Positions 1 to 5,978 of a DNA stretch of 6,594 nucleotides are shown piece by piece. The notes under the pieces are model-generated. The model was not told the origin of the DNA, made no database searches, and saw only the letters and a program-made list of their open reading frames with translations. How positions within the stretch are numbered: position 1 is the stretch's first letter; the number at the start of each line of letters is the position of its first letter. The DNA lies in NCBI GenBank assembly GCA_016463555.1, contig JAEMRB010000058.1, positions 1 through 6,594 of the forward strand, read 5' to 3'. This DNA is from Chloroflexota bacterium (lineage in GTDB: Bacteria; Chloroflexota; Limnocylindria; Limnocylindrales; Limnocylindraceae). Made by a program: the position numbers and the translations under genes.

Positions 1-267
1 GTGACGATCGGCGAGAACGGCGTGAGCGTTGCCGACCTCTGGGTGCACGACGAGACTGACCCTGACGCCACGCGCACGCAGATCCTGAGCCGCATGTGGT
101 GGCCAGACTTCCCCGTGCCAGTCGGCGTCTTCCGTCGCGTGCCACGCCCAACACACGACCAGCTCCTTGTGGAGCAGATCGATGGAGCGAAGGCGGCGCG
201 CGCCGCGAAGGGCCCCGTCGACCTACAGAAGCTCCTCGCCTCAGGGGAGACCTGGACGGTCGAGTGA
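1..267 (+). CDS. 2-oxoacid:ferredoxin oxidoreductase beta subunit, C-terminal fragment (5' partial)
   Basis: This is the last 88 codons of a gene that begins left of the window; the GTG at base 1 is probably an internal valine codon. The family decarboxylates 2-oxoacids such as 2-oxoglutarate or pyruvate with CoA and passes electrons to ferredoxin in the cytoplasm. The visible part resembles the C-terminal region of the beta subunit (PFO_beta_C type): an ADLWVHDE stretch around residues 11-18, then PDFPVPVGVFR around residues 35-45, a following RPTHD, and a terminal SGETW motif typical of these subunits. The catalytic TPP-binding part and the cysteine ligands lie outside the window, so substrate specificity cannot be judged. 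Its TGA stop at 265-267 overlaps the GTG start of the next gene, which indicates a shared transcript. The alpha subunit would be expected immediately upstream. Confidence 0.72.
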   Translation: MTIGENGVSVADLWVHDETDPDATRTQILSRMWWPDFPVPVGVFRRVPRPTHDQLLVEQIDGAKAARAAKGPVDLQKLLASGETWTVE

Positions 268-680
268 CCGCGCCGCGCCTCTTGGTGCTGGCCGACGATC
301 TGATCTGGTCGACTCGACTCGAAGGACAGGGGCGCACCCTCGGCGCTGCTGTCCAGCGATTTACGACGCCAGCACCCCTCCTTGCGATCCTCGCCACGCA
401 CCCCGCCACCCCCACCGACCTGGTGACAATCGACGCCACCGCCCGCGCCTACGACGCCGAGGCGGCGGTTCGCGCCGTGTCGGCGACCGGAGCACGGGTC
501 CTCGCCCTGGTCCAGCACGACGATCCTGAGGGGCGGGCGAGCCTGATCGCCGCAGGGGCGGTGCGCGCCATGCCGTACCGCGCCCTCTTTGAGCGCGGGC
601 ATGCGATCCTCGCAGGGCTACTCGATCTGCCGGTGCCGCCGGCGACGAGCCCAGCGACAGCTACTGAGGAGGGTGCATGA
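264..680 (+). CDS. Single-domain CheY-like (pseudo-)receiver protein
   Basis: I chose the GTG at 264 because it forms a GTGA overlap with the preceding stop; in-frame ATGs further upstream would bury the gene in its neighbour. The product has 138 residues. An N-terminal beta strand ends in an acidic pair (LLVLADD, D11-D12), and a second strand ends in an aspartate (LVTID, D57), the positions used by CheY-type receivers for Mg2+ and phosphorylation. The fourth strand is followed by QHDD around 84-87 instead of the usual Thr/Ser, and the conserved Lys-Pro near the end is Met103-Pro104. The missing lysine suggests a pseudo-receiver or a degenerate phospho-acceptor. There is no output domain; the tail after about residue 122 is a low-complexity Ala/Pro/Thr stretch. 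What it signals to is unknown. The receiver-like fold is inferred from strand and acid spacing only. Confidence 0.62.
   Translation: MTAPRLLVLADDLIWSTRLEGQGRTLGAAVQRFTTPAPLLAILATHPATPTDLVTIDATARAYDAEAAVRAVSATGARVLALVQHDDPEGRASLIAAGAVRAMPYRALFERGHAILAGLLDLPVPPATSPATATEEGA
666..672 (+). promoter_or_regulatory. Shine-Dalgarno for the M24 peptidase
   Basis: GAGGAGG lies 4 nt before the ATG at 677 and inside the end of the upstream gene. It fixes the start of the peptidase ORF and shows that the ATGA-overlapping start has its own ribosome binding site. Confidence 0.7.
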
Positions 681-1924
681 GCAACCGAACCGCCGAGATT
701 GACGCCGCCTACGCCGCCGCCACCCCAGGGCTTGGCGCCGGACACGCCCTCGAGGCGAAGCTCATCGGCCCCGCCGCCTACGCTGCGCGACTCTCCGCCG
801 CGCGCGACGCGGTGAACGACGCCGGCCTCGACGCGGTCCTGCTCGGCTTCGGCGCCGACATGCGCTATCTCACCGGCTACGCCGCGCCGGCCCTCGAGCG
901 ACTCACCATGCTGGTGATCCCAGCGAACGGTGCACCAACACTCATCGTGCCGCGACTCGAAACAGGCATGGCTGGTGACGCCCCCGCGATGCGCGGCGGT
1001 CATGTGGCCCGCGTCCCCTTTGGCGAGACTGATGATCCGTTTGCCCTTGTTGCAGCCGCAGTGAAGGCTGGCGGCCGACCAGGCGCTGCCGCGCGCGGCG
1101 TGGCAGTCTCCGATCGACTCTGGTCAACCTTCTTGATTCGCATTGAGGCGGCACTGCGTACCCACGGCTCCATTACGCAGACGCAGCTGGCGTCGCATGT
1201 GATCGGTAAGTTGCGCATGGTCAAGTCAGCCGAAGAGGCGTCTCTGCTCCGCGGCGCAGGTCGCGCTGTAGACACCGTCGTCATGGCGATCACGAGCGGC
1301 AAACTGCTTGGTCGCACCGAGAACGATGTGGCACGCGAAGTGCGCGAGCGACTCACCGGTGCTGGGCATGAGGTCTCATCGTTTGCCATTGTTGGCTCCG
1401 GCCCGAACTCTGCCTCACCACATCACGAGGCCTCGTCGCGCGTGATCAGCGCGGGCGATGCGATCGTGCTCGACATTGGTGGCGTCTTTGGCGGCTACGG
1501 CTCCGACACCACACGCACTATCTGGGTGACCGGCCCCAACGGCGCGGTCCCACCAACCGACGATTTCTTGCGCCGCTACGAGATCTTAAAGCGCTCCCAC
1601 CAGGCGGCGATGGATCATGTTCGCCCAGGGGTGAGCTGCGAATCGGTGGATGCCGCCGCCCGTGCCGTGATCGACGCGGCAGGGGAGGGGGCTCGCTTCT
1701 TCCACCGCACTGGGCACGGAATCGGGCTCGAGGAGCACGAGGATCCGTACATCGTCGCGGGGAACACCACGAAGCTCGTCCCAGGCCACGCCTTCTCCAT
1801 TGAGCCTGGCATCTACATTGAGGGGGTGAACGGCGCCCGCATCGAAGACATCGTCCTTTGTGGCGACAGCGCAGTGGATGCGCTAAATCACACGAAGCGT
1901 GATCTCTATGTGGTGGCCGGATGA
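677..1924 (+). CDS. M24 family metallopeptidase (Xaa-Pro peptidase / aminopeptidase P-like)
   Basis: This 415-residue cytoplasmic protein has the pita-bread fold signatures of the M24 family, which removes residues next to proline from peptides using a two-metal (usually Mn2+) centre. Residues ~35-165 form a creatinase-type N-terminal domain, including MRYLTGY, and ~180-410 form the catalytic domain. All five expected metal ligands are visible: D266 (LDIGG), D277 (SDTTRT, 11 residues later as in PepP), H347 (TGHGIG), E376 (SIEPG) and E390 (RIED). The accessory histidines H249 (PHH), H343 and H354 match PepP positions H243, H350 and H361. There is no signal peptide. The start has a Shine-Dalgarno and overlaps the receiver gene by ATGA; the stop overlaps the next gene the same way. 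The motifs do not separate prolidase (dipeptides) from aminopeptidase P (longer peptides). The enzyme may supply amino acids to the oxoacid oxidoreductase pathway, but that is only a context inference. Confidence 0.93.
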   Translation: MSNRTAEIDAAYAAATPGLGAGHALEAKLIGPAAYAARLSAARDAVNDAGLDAVLLGFGADMRYLTGYAAPALERLTMLVIPANGAPTLIVPRLETGMAGDAPAMRGGHVARVPFGETDDPFALVAAAVKAGGRPGAAARGVAVSDRLWSTFLIRIEAALRTHGSITQTQLASHVIGKLRMVKSAEEASLLRGAGRAVDTVVMAITSGKLLGRTENDVAREVRERLTGAGHEVSSFAIVGSGPNSASPHHEASSRVISAGDAIVLDIGGVFGGYGSDTTRTIWVTGPNGAVPPTDDFLRRYEILKRSHQAAMDHVRPGVSCESVDAAARAVIDAAGEGARFFHRTGHGIGLEEHEDPYIVAGNTTKLVPGHAFSIEPGIYIEGVNGARIEDIVLCGDSAVDALNHTKRDLYVVAG

Positions 1925-2232
1925 CCGACGGTCCAGTCGCTAGCGCACAGCAGCAGATTCGTCAGGCGACACCGGCGCAGGTGCGCCGCATCGCCAAGGC
2001 GCGACCGTATGTGCCGCTGCATGACTTGCGACGAACCTACGGTCTCCCTGGTGACGAAGAGATCACCACGCGCATTGAGACACCCGAAGGTCCAGCGTGG
2101 ATCGGTCTCCCCGAGCGCGAGGCGCGCATCATCGAGAGCCTCGTACGCGAAGGTGAGATTGCGCTGATCTTTGCCGACTCACCGCGCGCACGCGTGGTGC
2201 TTGGCTTCCACAGCCTCACGCTGCACGCCTAA
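1921..2232 (+). CDS. Conserved-looking small protein of unknown function
   Basis: This is a 103-residue soluble protein that I do not recognise. It starts at the ATG of an ATGA overlap with the peptidase stop and has no strong Shine-Dalgarno (only GGTGG-like bases upstream), so translation is probably coupled. The first ~30 residues are rich in Gln, Arg and Ala, including RRIAKARPYVPLHDLRR, which looks helical and basic. The middle contains TYGLPGDEEITTRIETPEG, and the C-terminal half alternates charged and hydrophobic residues (LPEREARIIESLVREGEIALIF), ending in a short strand-like VVLGFHSLTL. No cysteine pairs, transmembrane segments or nucleotide-binding loops are visible. Coding is supported by the overlap, the absence of internal stops and the fit between neighbours. 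Its stop overlaps the stop of the opposing ogt gene. Confidence 0.75.
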   Translation: MTDGPVASAQQQIRQATPAQVRRIAKARPYVPLHDLRRTYGLPGDEEITTRIETPEGPAWIGLPEREARIIESLVREGEIALIFADSPRARVVLGFHSLTLHA

Positions 2233-2759
2233 GCGTCGACCCCTTCGCCGCGCAGCAGTGCGCGCTTGAAGGCAATCGGATCCGTTGCCCCAGGACGCCA
2301 GCTGCTCACTGCGCTACCGCCGAATCCGCCGATGCCTGCCGATGCCAACACGCGATGGCAGGGGATCAGCACAGGCACGCGGTTCTTGCCGAGCGCACCA
2401 CCAACGGCACGTGCGGCACGCGGTGACCCACTCGCCGCTGCAAGTTCACCGTAGGTCACTGTTCTGCCGAAGCGCACTCCGGCGAGTGCGCGCAAGACGC
2501 GCTGCTCAAACTCGGTTGCCCACGAAAGGTCGGTTGCGGCAAGCCGCTCACGCGCACTGAGCTGCCCACGTAGCGCGGCGTTCAGGATGCGGTTCACCTC
2601 ACGTGCACTGGTGATCGGCCCTGGAGCTCGGCGGCCAACCGCCGTCGTGGCAGCAGGCGCAAATGGCGCGCGAGGGTCGAGGGCGATGGCGTAGATACGG
2701 CCGTTCTCCACGGCCACCGGAAGCGCTCCCCAGGGGCTTGACCACGAGTAAATCTGCAT
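2229..2759 (-). CDS. ogt: Methylated-DNA--[protein]-cysteine S-methyltransferase (O6-alkylguanine-DNA alkyltransferase)
   Basis: This 176-residue suicide repair protein moves the alkyl group from O6-alkylguanine (or O4-alkylthymine) in DNA to its own cysteine. The active-site motif IPCHRV places the acceptor at C134 with partner H135. Other conserved features are VTYGELA (Y103), the ARAVGGALGKN segment with the probable arginine finger R117 and N126, and a terminal RGEG whose E172 is the likely Cys-His-Glu partner. The N-terminal ~75 residues are the variable Ogt-type domain; no Ada-type phosphotriester domain is fused. The segment between C134 and E172 is longer than in human MGMT (38 against 27 residues), with a GSAVSSWRPGATD-like extension after GFGG. 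It converges on the 103-residue gene, sharing 4 bp at the stops, and diverges from copA. The ATG at 2759 is preceded by a candidate leaderless promoter. Confidence 0.95.
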   Translation of the reverse strand: MQIYSWSSPWGALPVAVENGRIYAIALDPRAPFAPAATTAVGRRAPGPITSAREVNRILNAALRGQLSARERLAATDLSWATEFEQRVLRALAGVRFGRTVTYGELAAASGSPRAARAVGGALGKNRVPVLIPCHRVLASAGIGGFGGSAVSSWRPGATDPIAFKRALLRGEGVDA

Positions 2760-2765
2760 GCGCGC

Positions 2766-2793
2766 AGCCTAGCCGCAGGCACTTACCAATCAA
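2766..2793 (-). promoter_or_regulatory. Candidate leaderless promoter of ogt
   Basis: Read on the minus strand, TTGATT (2793-2788) and TAGGCT (2771-2766) are separated by 16 bp and fit -35 and -10 boxes. The -10 ends 6 nt before the ogt ATG, and there is no Shine-Dalgarno, so the transcript would start at or next to the start codon. The -35 matches the consensus at four of six positions. This is a pattern match only. Confidence 0.42.
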
Positions 2794-2801
2794 ATGAAGC
2801 G

Positions 2802-2807
2802 TATACT
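2802..2807 (+). promoter_or_regulatory. Candidate -10 box of copA
   Basis: TATACT matches five of six bases of the TATAAT consensus and ends 10 nt before the ATG at 2818, a spacing typical of leaderless or nearly leaderless transcripts. I see no good -35 at 16-20 bp upstream. If this box is real, transcription starts downstream of the ATG at 2794, which could then not be the start codon. Confidence 0.48.
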
Positions 2808-2819
2808 CCCCCTGAGTAT
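2803..2819 (+). promoter_or_regulatory. Candidate copper-responsive operator (CsoR-like inverted repeat)
   Basis: A perfect 6-bp inverted repeat, ATACTC and GAGTAT, flanks the 5-bp centre CCCCT, giving 17 bp in all. It overlaps the -10 box and ends in the copA start codon. AT-rich ends around a C/G tract resemble CsoR-family operators in front of copper exporters. The position over the -10 favours a repressor; a CueR-type activator would sit between -35 and -10. No regulator gene is in the window. Confidence 0.5.
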
Positions 2820-5148
2820 GTCGACTGAGCCTGTTCCTGCGGCGCCAACCACCCCCGTGGCGGAGATTGCCCTCCCCGTCACCGGCATGACCTGCGCCTC
2901 GTGCGTGAACCGCGTGGAGCGATTCCTGAAGAAGGCCGACGGCGTGAGCGGCGCGAGCGTAAACCTCGCCACCTCAATGGCCACCATTCAGTACGCACCA
3001 GAGGCGACGGGCGTTGCCGACCTTGCCGCCGTGATTAGCGCCGCAGGATACGAGGTGCCCGCCGCCGCACTCGCTCTCGCTGGACGTGAAGGCGACGCCG
3101 ACGCACAGGAGGCGCGCGCCGCACTCGATGCCGAGCTGGTTGCCGCGCGCACCAAAGAGACGCGGGGACTTCTGCGCGACGGTGTAATTGCAACGATCTT
3201 CGGTTTCGCCGCGATGGCACTGATGTTGCAGCCGTGGTTCTTCATCAGCATGGAGCGCATCAACTGGATCCTGATCGTTCCCTCCACCATCATTCAGTTC
3301 GCCGTTGGCTGGCGCTTCCACTCGCGTGCACTGCGCGCACTTCGTCATGGCTCCCTCACCATGGAGACACTCGTCAGCCTTGGCACCACCGCCGCGTGGG
3401 GTTGGTCGGTAGTCATCACCCTCTTCCATTCCCAGCTGATGCGCGTCGGTATTCCGGCGCACGCAACGTGGGATGCCGCGGCACTGATTCTCGGCTTTGT
3501 CGCGCTCGGTCGCTGGATGGAGGCGCGCGCCAAAGAGCAGACGACCAGCGCCGTGCGCGGGATCTTAGCGCTGCAGCCAAGAGAGGCAGAACTGCTCGCC
3601 ACCGCCGACGCACCAACGTCGACAACGATTGCGGTCAACAAGATCATTGCCGGTGACCTGCTGCGCATTCGCCCTGGTGGGCGCATCCCAGTCGATGGCA
3701 TCATCGTGAGTGGGCGCGCCGCAGTAGATGAGTCGGCAATCACCGGTGAGTCACTCCCAGTGGAACGCGGTCCGGGGAGCCGACTCGCCGCCGGCACGCT
3801 CCTTACCGACGCCGCAATCGTGATGCGCGCCACACAGGTCGGTGCGAACACCACGCTGGCGCGCATCGTTGCCATGGTCGAGCGCGCGCAGGGATCAAAG
3901 CCCGCCATTGCCCGTCTCGCCGACCGCATCTCAGAGATATTCGTGCCGGCCATTCTGCTGATCGCCGTGGCGACCTTCGTTGGCTGGTACCTGCTCGGGG
4001 CGGAGCCGCGCCTGGTGCGCGCCGTGGCCACCGCCATCGCCGTGCTCGTGGTCGCCTGCCCTTGCGCTATGGGCCTCGCCACCCCCACCGCCGTGATCGC
4101 TGGTACTGGTCGTGGTGCCGAGGCGGGGATCCTCGTGCGCGATGCAGCCATCCTCGAGGCGGCGGGGAAGCTCCGCGCCGTGGTCTGGGATAAGACCGGC
4201 ACCCTCACCCTCGGCCAGCACGACCTTGTTGGCCGCCTCGCCCTCGGCACCGGCCCGCTCGCGGGCGACACCGATCGACTTCTGCAGATCGCCGCCGCCG
4301 TCGAGAGCCCATCAGAGCACCCACTCGCCCGCGCGATCGTGCGCGCCGCTGGCACGGTCACAGCAACGGCCACCGACTTCACCATGCACGCAGGGCACGG
4401 CGTGAGCGCCAGCATCAATGGCGCAACGGTGCGCATTGGCACCGAGGCATTCACCAGCACCACCAACGCCGAGCTCACCAGTTGGGCAACAGCAGAGGCG
4501 GCCGCAGGGCGAACACCACTCTTCATCTCAATGAACGGCGAGTCAGCCGGCGCGCTCAGCCTCGCCGACACCGTTCGCCCAGAGAGCGCCGCAGCGATTC
4601 GCGCACTCACCGCGCGCGGCATTGAGTCGTGGATCATTAGTGGTGACCGGCAAGAGGTGGTGAACGCCATTGCGCGCGACCTCAACATTCCACCAGAGCG
4701 CGCCCGTGGCGGCATTCTCCCTGGCGGCAAGGGCGAGGCAATCACCGAGATTCGACGCAGCAGCAGCGGACCTGTGGCGATGGTGGGGGATGGTGTGAAC
4801 GATGCGCCAGCACTCGCCGCTGCCGACGTGGGCATCTCCATGGGTGGCGGCACCGAGATCGCCATTGACGCCTCAGCTGCAACGTTGAGCGGCGCCGACC
4901 CGCGCGGCGTGCCACTCCTCGTCGACCTTGCGCGCGCCACGACGCGCATCATCAAGCAGAACCTTGGCTGGGCCTTCGGCTACAACATCTTCCTCGTCCC
5001 ACTCGCCGCCGGCCTCTTGCTCCCAACATTTGGCATTGGCCTCGACCCAGCGCTCGCCGCCGCCGCCATGGGCGGATCGAGCGTGACGGTGGTGCTGAAT
5101 GCCCTGAGGCTGCGAAGGCTGCCGCTAGAGCGAGATCGGCTGATCTAG
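2818..5148 (+). CDS. copA: Copper-exporting P1B-type ATPase (Cu+ translocating)
   Basis: This 776-residue inner-membrane pump uses ATP to expel Cu+ from the cytoplasm. An N-terminal heavy-metal-associated domain (about 17-82) carries GMTCASC with C26 and C29. Eight membrane segments follow the P1B plan, at roughly 122-138, 150-164, 183-204, 218-232, 372-393, 400-426, 716-734 and 743-762. Core motifs are all intact: actuator TGES 309-312, transport CPC 414-416, phosphorylation DKTGT with D458, SEHP with H501-P502 in the nucleotide domain, and GDGVND 657-662. Y722-N723 in segment 7 and M751..S754-S755 in segment 8 are the P1B-1 (Cu+) signature rather than Zn/Cd or Co. An in-frame ATG at 2794 would add eight residues, but it lies upstream of the -10 box and operator, so I prefer 2818. 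Neither start has a Shine-Dalgarno. No copZ chaperone or regulator adjoins it in this window. Confidence 0.95.
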   Translation: MSTEPVPAAPTTPVAEIALPVTGMTCASCVNRVERFLKKADGVSGASVNLATSMATIQYAPEATGVADLAAVISAAGYEVPAAALALAGREGDADAQEARAALDAELVAARTKETRGLLRDGVIATIFGFAAMALMLQPWFFISMERINWILIVPSTIIQFAVGWRFHSRALRALRHGSLTMETLVSLGTTAAWGWSVVITLFHSQLMRVGIPAHATWDAAALILGFVALGRWMEARAKEQTTSAVRGILALQPREAELLATADAPTSTTIAVNKIIAGDLLRIRPGGRIPVDGIIVSGRAAVDESAITGESLPVERGPGSRLAAGTLLTDAAIVMRATQVGANTTLARIVAMVERAQGSKPAIARLADRISEIFVPAILLIAVATFVGWYLLGAEPRLVRAVATAIAVLVVACPCAMGLATPTAVIAGTGRGAEAGILVRDAAILEAAGKLRAVVWDKTGTLTLGQHDLVGRLALGTGPLAGDTDRLLQIAAAVESPSEHPLARAIVRAAGTVTATATDFTMHAGHGVSASINGATVRIGTEAFTSTTNAELTSWATAEAAAGRTPLFISMNGESAGALSLADTVRPESAAAIRALTARGIESWIISGDRQEVVNAIARDLNIPPERARGGILPGGKGEAITEIRRSSSGPVAMVGDGVNDAPALAAADVGISMGGGTEIAIDASAATLSGADPRGVPLLVDLARATTRIIKQNLGWAFGYNIFLVPLAAGLLLPTFGIGLDPALAAAAMGGSSVTVVLNALRLRRLPLERDRLI

Positions 5149-5161
5149 CACCCCCTGCTAG
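5145..5161 (+). repeat. 6-5-6 inverted repeat at the end of copA
   Basis: CTAGCA and TGCTAG flank CCCCC, starting inside the last copA codons. A short stem with only a GATTT tail is a poor intrinsic terminator. It has the same 17-bp geometry and C-rich centre as the copA operator, but different arms. It could be a weak terminator or a protein-binding site for the downstream promoter. Confidence 0.35.
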
Positions 5162-5164
5162 GAT
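5156..5164 (+). promoter_or_regulatory. Candidate extended -10 for the SDR/photolyase-like operon
   Basis: TGCTAGGAT fits the TGnTAnnnT extended -10 pattern and would start a transcript near 5171, leaving a leader of about 90 nt before the SDR start. No convincing -35 is present. It overlaps the inverted repeat at 5145-5161, so that repeat could act as an operator. Confidence 0.33.
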
Positions 5165-5187
5165 TTCTCGAGTTACTAATTGGCGCA

Positions 5188-5204
5188 AGTTTGGTCGGCA
5201 AACT
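5188..5204 (+). repeat. Inverted repeat in the SDR leader region
   Basis: AGTTTG and CAAACT are perfect 6-bp arms around GTCGG. It lies in the 113-bp gap between copA and the SDR gene, about 57 bp before the start codon. It may be an operator or a small hairpin in the mRNA leader; no T-run follows, so it is not an obvious terminator. Confidence 0.3.
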
Positions 5205-5245
5205 GTCGTCTCTGCCGCAGGTGCACGTGACAGCCGAGTCAAAGC

Positions 5246-5252
5246 AAGGAGG
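5246..5252 (+). promoter_or_regulatory. Strong Shine-Dalgarno for the SDR gene
   Basis: AAGGAGG lies 9 nt before the ATG at 5262 and fixes the start. It is the best ribosome binding site in the window, in contrast to the leaderless-looking starts of copA and ogt. Confidence 0.75.
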
Positions 5253-5261
5253 TTCTCCGCC

Positions 5262-5978
5262 ATGGGATACACCCTGATCACGGGGGGCTCTCGAGGACTT
5301 GGTTTCGAGTGCGCCAAGGCCCTGCGGGCGAACGGCCAAACGGTGTTGCTGCTCGCAAAGGATGAACCGCGCCTGGCCGCAGCTGCCCAAAGCCTAGGTT
5401 GTGAGTACCAGAGTGTGGACCTCGCGGATCTCCAGGCTACCGAGCGAGCATTCACTGCGATCCTTGCCACGCGCGGTGCCCCCGACGTTCTGATCCTTGC
5501 GCACGGGGTGATGAGTGAAAAGTCTTCCAAAACCTTCGCCACCAACACCACCGAATGGCGCCGAGTGCTCTCGATCAATTTGGATTCTGTCTTTTGCGCA
5601 CTCAATATTCTTGCGAAGCCAATGGCTGAGGCGCGCCAGGGGCGGGTGGTTGTCTTCTCGGCGTGTCTTGGTCGCATGTCTGGACCGGGCACCGCAGGGG
5701 GGTTAGCCCCATACCGTGTGAGCAAGGCGGGGGTCAATGCGCTCGTGCGCAATCTTGCGCATGAAACGCTGCATGGCAAGCGCGGCTTCCTGATCGACGC
5801 TGTCTGTCCCAATCACTCCCGGACCGATATGGGCGGGCCAAGCGCACCGCTCTCTGCCGAAGAGGGGGCAGATACTGCGATCTGGTTGGCAACTCGGCCG
5901 TTCAACGCGGAGAGCCCTTCCGACCAAGAGAAGTTGACCGGAGTGCTGTGGGAGGAGCGCCAGGTAATCCCATGGTGA
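5262..5978 (+). CDS. SDR family NAD(P)-dependent oxidoreductase (carbonyl reductase-like subfamily)
   Basis: This is a 238-residue classical short-chain dehydrogenase/reductase. The Rossmann motif TGGSRGLG spans residues 7-14, K33 after the second strand favours NADP(H), and D53 is the usual adenine-contact aspartate. The catalytic tetrad is N106, S133, Y151 and K155 (YRVSK). The C-terminal part, with TDMGGPSA (188-195), EEGADTAIWLAT and a terminal VIPW, matches the carbonyl-reductase-like SDR subfamily that normally ends in an IPW tail. Odd points: NNAG is replaced by LAHG (79-82), the usual PGWV before RTDM is PNHS (183-186), S133 is 18 residues from Y151 rather than about 13, and a charged insert (ESPSDQEK) precedes the C-terminal tail. 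Part of the gene has lower GC than copA: 64 of 120 bases in 5521-5640, against 43 of 60 in 4081-4140. Its stop overlaps the next gene, its probable functional partner. The substrate is unknown. Confidence 0.9.
   Translation: MGYTLITGGSRGLGFECAKALRANGQTVLLLAKDEPRLAAAAQSLGCEYQSVDLADLQATERAFTAILATRGAPDVLILAHGVMSEKSSKTFATNTTEWRRVLSINLDSVFCALNILAKPMAEARQGRVVVFSACLGRMSGPGTAGGLAPYRVSKAGVNALVRNLAHETLHGKRGFLIDAVCPNHSRTDMGGPSAPLSAEEGADTAIWLATRPFNAESPSDQEKLTGVLWEERQVIPW

Noticed and set aside
96..263. Upstream ATG that would extend the receiver gene by 56 codons
   Set aside because: The extension lies wholly inside the oxidoreductase gene and encodes Arg/Pro-rich text; the GTG at 264 gives a normal coupled start and a receiver-like N-terminus.
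449..1003. 184-codon minus-strand frame across the receiver/peptidase junction
   Set aside because: It is antisense to two well-supported coupled genes and its product resembles no family.
2794..2817. ATG at 2794 as the copA start
   Set aside because: It precedes the probable -10 box and operator and has no Shine-Dalgarno; kept only as an alternative.
3345..4955. 536-codon open frame on the minus strand inside copA
   Set aside because: It is exactly antisense to a copA with every catalytic motif intact, and its product is low-complexity Ala/Ser/Arg text typical of GC-rich antisense frames.
5145..5166. Intrinsic terminator after copA
   Set aside because: The stem is only 6 bp, half A/T, and is followed by GATTT rather than a T-run, so I list it only as an inverted repeat.
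5221..5229. Small palindromes GTGCAC and CACGTG in the SDR leader
   Set aside because: Six-base palindromes are expected by chance and I see no second copy with fixed spacing.
4952..5812. 286-codon minus-strand frame crossing the copA-SDR gap
   Set aside because: It covers the end of copA and most of the SDR gene in antisense; its product is Arg/Ala/Ser-rich without motifs.
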